Shown piece after piece: positions 62,763 to 64,000 of a stretch of DNA of 64,000 nt. Position 1 is the first letter of the stretch; every line of letters begins with the position of its first letter. The stretch spans positions 616,581-680,580 of the forward strand of contig NZ_FMUX01000001.1 in assembly GCF_900101345.1 (NCBI RefSeq). The letters are read 5' to 3'. Source of the stretch: Desulfoluna spongiiphila (GTDB lineage Bacteria > Desulfobacterota > Desulfobacteria > Desulfobacterales > Desulfolunaceae). Made by a program: the position numbers and the translations under genes. The notes under the pieces were generated by a model that saw nothing but the letters and a program-made list of their open reading frames with translations, was not told the DNA's origin and did not search any database.

Positions 62763-64000
62763 ATGGCTCCAAAGCCCCTGACCGGACCGCTCCTTTTCAG
62801 CCTCCTTGTGCTCCTGCTCGCACCGGGTGCCATGACGGGCTGCGGGGTCATCGTCCGGGGGGTGGACAAGGGAGTGACGGCAACGTCAAATTCGCCCTTG
62901 TTCCACCAGGGACGCCACGGAGAGCTCACAGAGCAGGAGAAGACCTGGGCAGAGATCGCCTGGCGGTACTTTGAAAACAACCACAACCCCAAAACAGGAC
63001 TCGTCAACTCCGTGGACCGCTACCCCGCCACCACCATGTGGCACACAGCGGACTACCTGGGGGCCATGGTGTCGGCCCGGGAGCTTGACATCATCACACC
63101 GTGTGAGTTCGACGAACGGCTCAGCCGCCTCGTTCACTTTTTCAACACCATGCCCCTCAGCTTCGGGGAGCTCCCCAACAAGGTGTACAACACCCAGACC
63201 GGGGCCATGGTGGACTACACCAACCAACCGGGGGAGATCGGGTGGTCGGCCATGGACCTGGGAAGGCTCCTCTCCTGGCTCTACATCGTCAAATGCCGCT
63301 ACCCCATCTACTCGGAGTACATCGACAAAGCGGTGCTCCGCTGGACCTTCTGCCGGGTGGTGGACAACTGCGGGACCCTTTTCGGGGGGCTCAAGGTGCA
63401 CAACGCCATCGAAACCTTTCAGGAAGGACGCCTGGGCTACGAAGAGTATGCTGCCAGGGGCTATCAGCTCTGGGGGTTCTCCACGGACCAGGCCTCCCGC
63501 ATCGAGCCTTATGAAAAGGCCACCCTGTACGGCATCGAGTTCCCCTACGACAGCCGGGACGTCCGGGAAACCGGGACCTACGCCCCGGTGCTGAGCATGG
63601 GGTACCTCCTGGACGGCCTGGAGTTCAACTGGGACCGCACGGACCAGAGGCAGGGATGGGACAGCGTCCACAGCGACTCCGAGATGGCGGACATTGCCGA
63701 CGCCATCTACCGGGTCCAGGAGGCACGGTTCGAAAACGACCATGTCTTCACCGCACGAACCGACCACCAGGTGGCAGGGCCCCCCTATTTTGTCTACGAC
63801 GCCATCTATGCTGCCGGGTACCCGTGGAACGTCATCTCGGACAGCGGCACCTACCACAAAGACCAGGCCCTGGTCTCCACCCGGGCCGCCTTCGCCATGT
63901 GGGGCCTCTGGGAGACACCTTACACCGACCGGCTCATGGAGCTGCTCCACTGCCTCAACAACCCGGAGAAAGGCTGGTACGAAGGCCGCATGGAAAACAC
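62763..64000 (+). CDS. DUF3131 family lipoprotein, paralogue 3 (3' end outside window)
   Basis: The frame stays open to the window end (412 codons seen). It has a signal peptide with lipobox MTGC (Cys27) and then the DUF3131 blocks: YFENNHNPKTGLVNSV, TTMWHTADYL (His replaces the Asp of the WDT motif), LPNKVYNTQT, NQPGEIGWSA, QEGRLGYEEYAA and PPYFVYDAIYAAGYPWN. GGAGA five bases upstream supports ATG 62763; an in-frame ATG at 62748 lacks one. It lies 18 bp after paralogue 2. Further operon genes may follow beyond the window. Confidence 0.87.
   Translation, partial: MAPKPLTGPLLFSLLVLLLAPGAMTGCGVIVRGVDKGVTATSNSPLFHQGRHGELTEQEKTWAEIAWRYFENNHNPKTGLVNSVDRYPATTMWHTADYLGAMVSARELDIITPCEFDERLSRLVHFFNTMPLSFGELPNKVYNTQTGAMVDYTNQPGEIGWSAMDLGRLLSWLYIVKCRYPIYSEYIDKAVLRWTFCRVVDNCGTLFGGLKVHNAIETFQEGRLGYEEYAARGYQLWGFSTDQASRIEPYEKATLYGIEFPYDSRDVRETGTYAPVLSMGYLLDGLEFNWDRTDQRQGWDSVHSDSEMADIADAIYRVQEARFENDHVFTARTDHQVAGPPYFVYDAIYAAGYPWNVISDSGTYHKDQALVSTRAAFAMWGLWETPYTDRLMELLHCLNNPEKGWYEGRMEN

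Overview
The window is a GC-rich, gene-dense bacterial chromosome segment of about 50 protein genes; I saw no tRNA, rRNA, CRISPR array, insertion sequence or phage gene. A Tol-Pal system, lipoproteins, an RND tripartite pump and a TolC homologue show a Gram-negative cell. A corrinoid protein with a MtaA/UroD-type methyltransferase, TRAP-type solute binding, many two-component and chemotaxis proteins and the overall gene style suggest an anaerobic member of the Desulfobacterota (Desulfobacteraceae-like). That placement is inference.

Layout. 1-4.6 kb: tolQ (cut by the window start), tolR, tolA, tolB, pal, then cpoB/ybgF behind a strong terminator. 4.7-8.3 kb: ruvC-ruvA-ruvB, an unknown membrane protein and a bactofilin. 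8.3-17.1 kb: a CYTH protein, rplM-rpsI with a clear promoter and terminator, a membrane diguanylate cyclase, rlmN and two sensor kinases. 17.1-24.5 kb: small unknown genes, an MFS transporter, a PilT-family ATPase with an MshEN-like N-terminus, and an NhaC antiporter. 24.7-30.6 kb: a TolC / membrane-fusion / RND efflux operon. 31-36 kb: a one-carbon (methyl-corrinoid) cluster of TRAP binding protein, methyltransferase, IclR regulator and corrinoid protein. Its two outer genes share an upstream promoter/operator block with identical internal spacing. 36.6-48.3 kb: a phosphatase, an M23 peptidase, two chemoreceptors, an EamA transporter, arsC-acr3 and an RRM protein. 49-64 kb: glycogen phosphorylase, a STAS / anti-sigma-kinase pair, then a tightly coupled operon of a DUF4301 protein, a GH2 lipoprotein, a GH9 endoglucanase, a cellulose-synthase-like GT2 without PilZ, and three successive DUF3131 paralogues (the last cut by the window end).

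Two things stand out. The first is the 52.4-64 kb operon, whose genes overlap by 4 bp at five successive junctions. It reads as a secreted beta-glucan-like polysaccharide system that is not a canonical bcs locus. The second is a family of dispersed intergenic elements of about 150-185 bp, found only between 27.2 and 46.6 kb. They have terminal inverted repeats (GCCTCCGGCGG...CCGCCGGAGGC) and internal stems that differ in sequence between copies yet stay complementary, around a conserved 9-nt loop (GAGGAACGA). One copy supplies the last roughly 18 codons of the M23 peptidase, and another sits inside the efflux operon.
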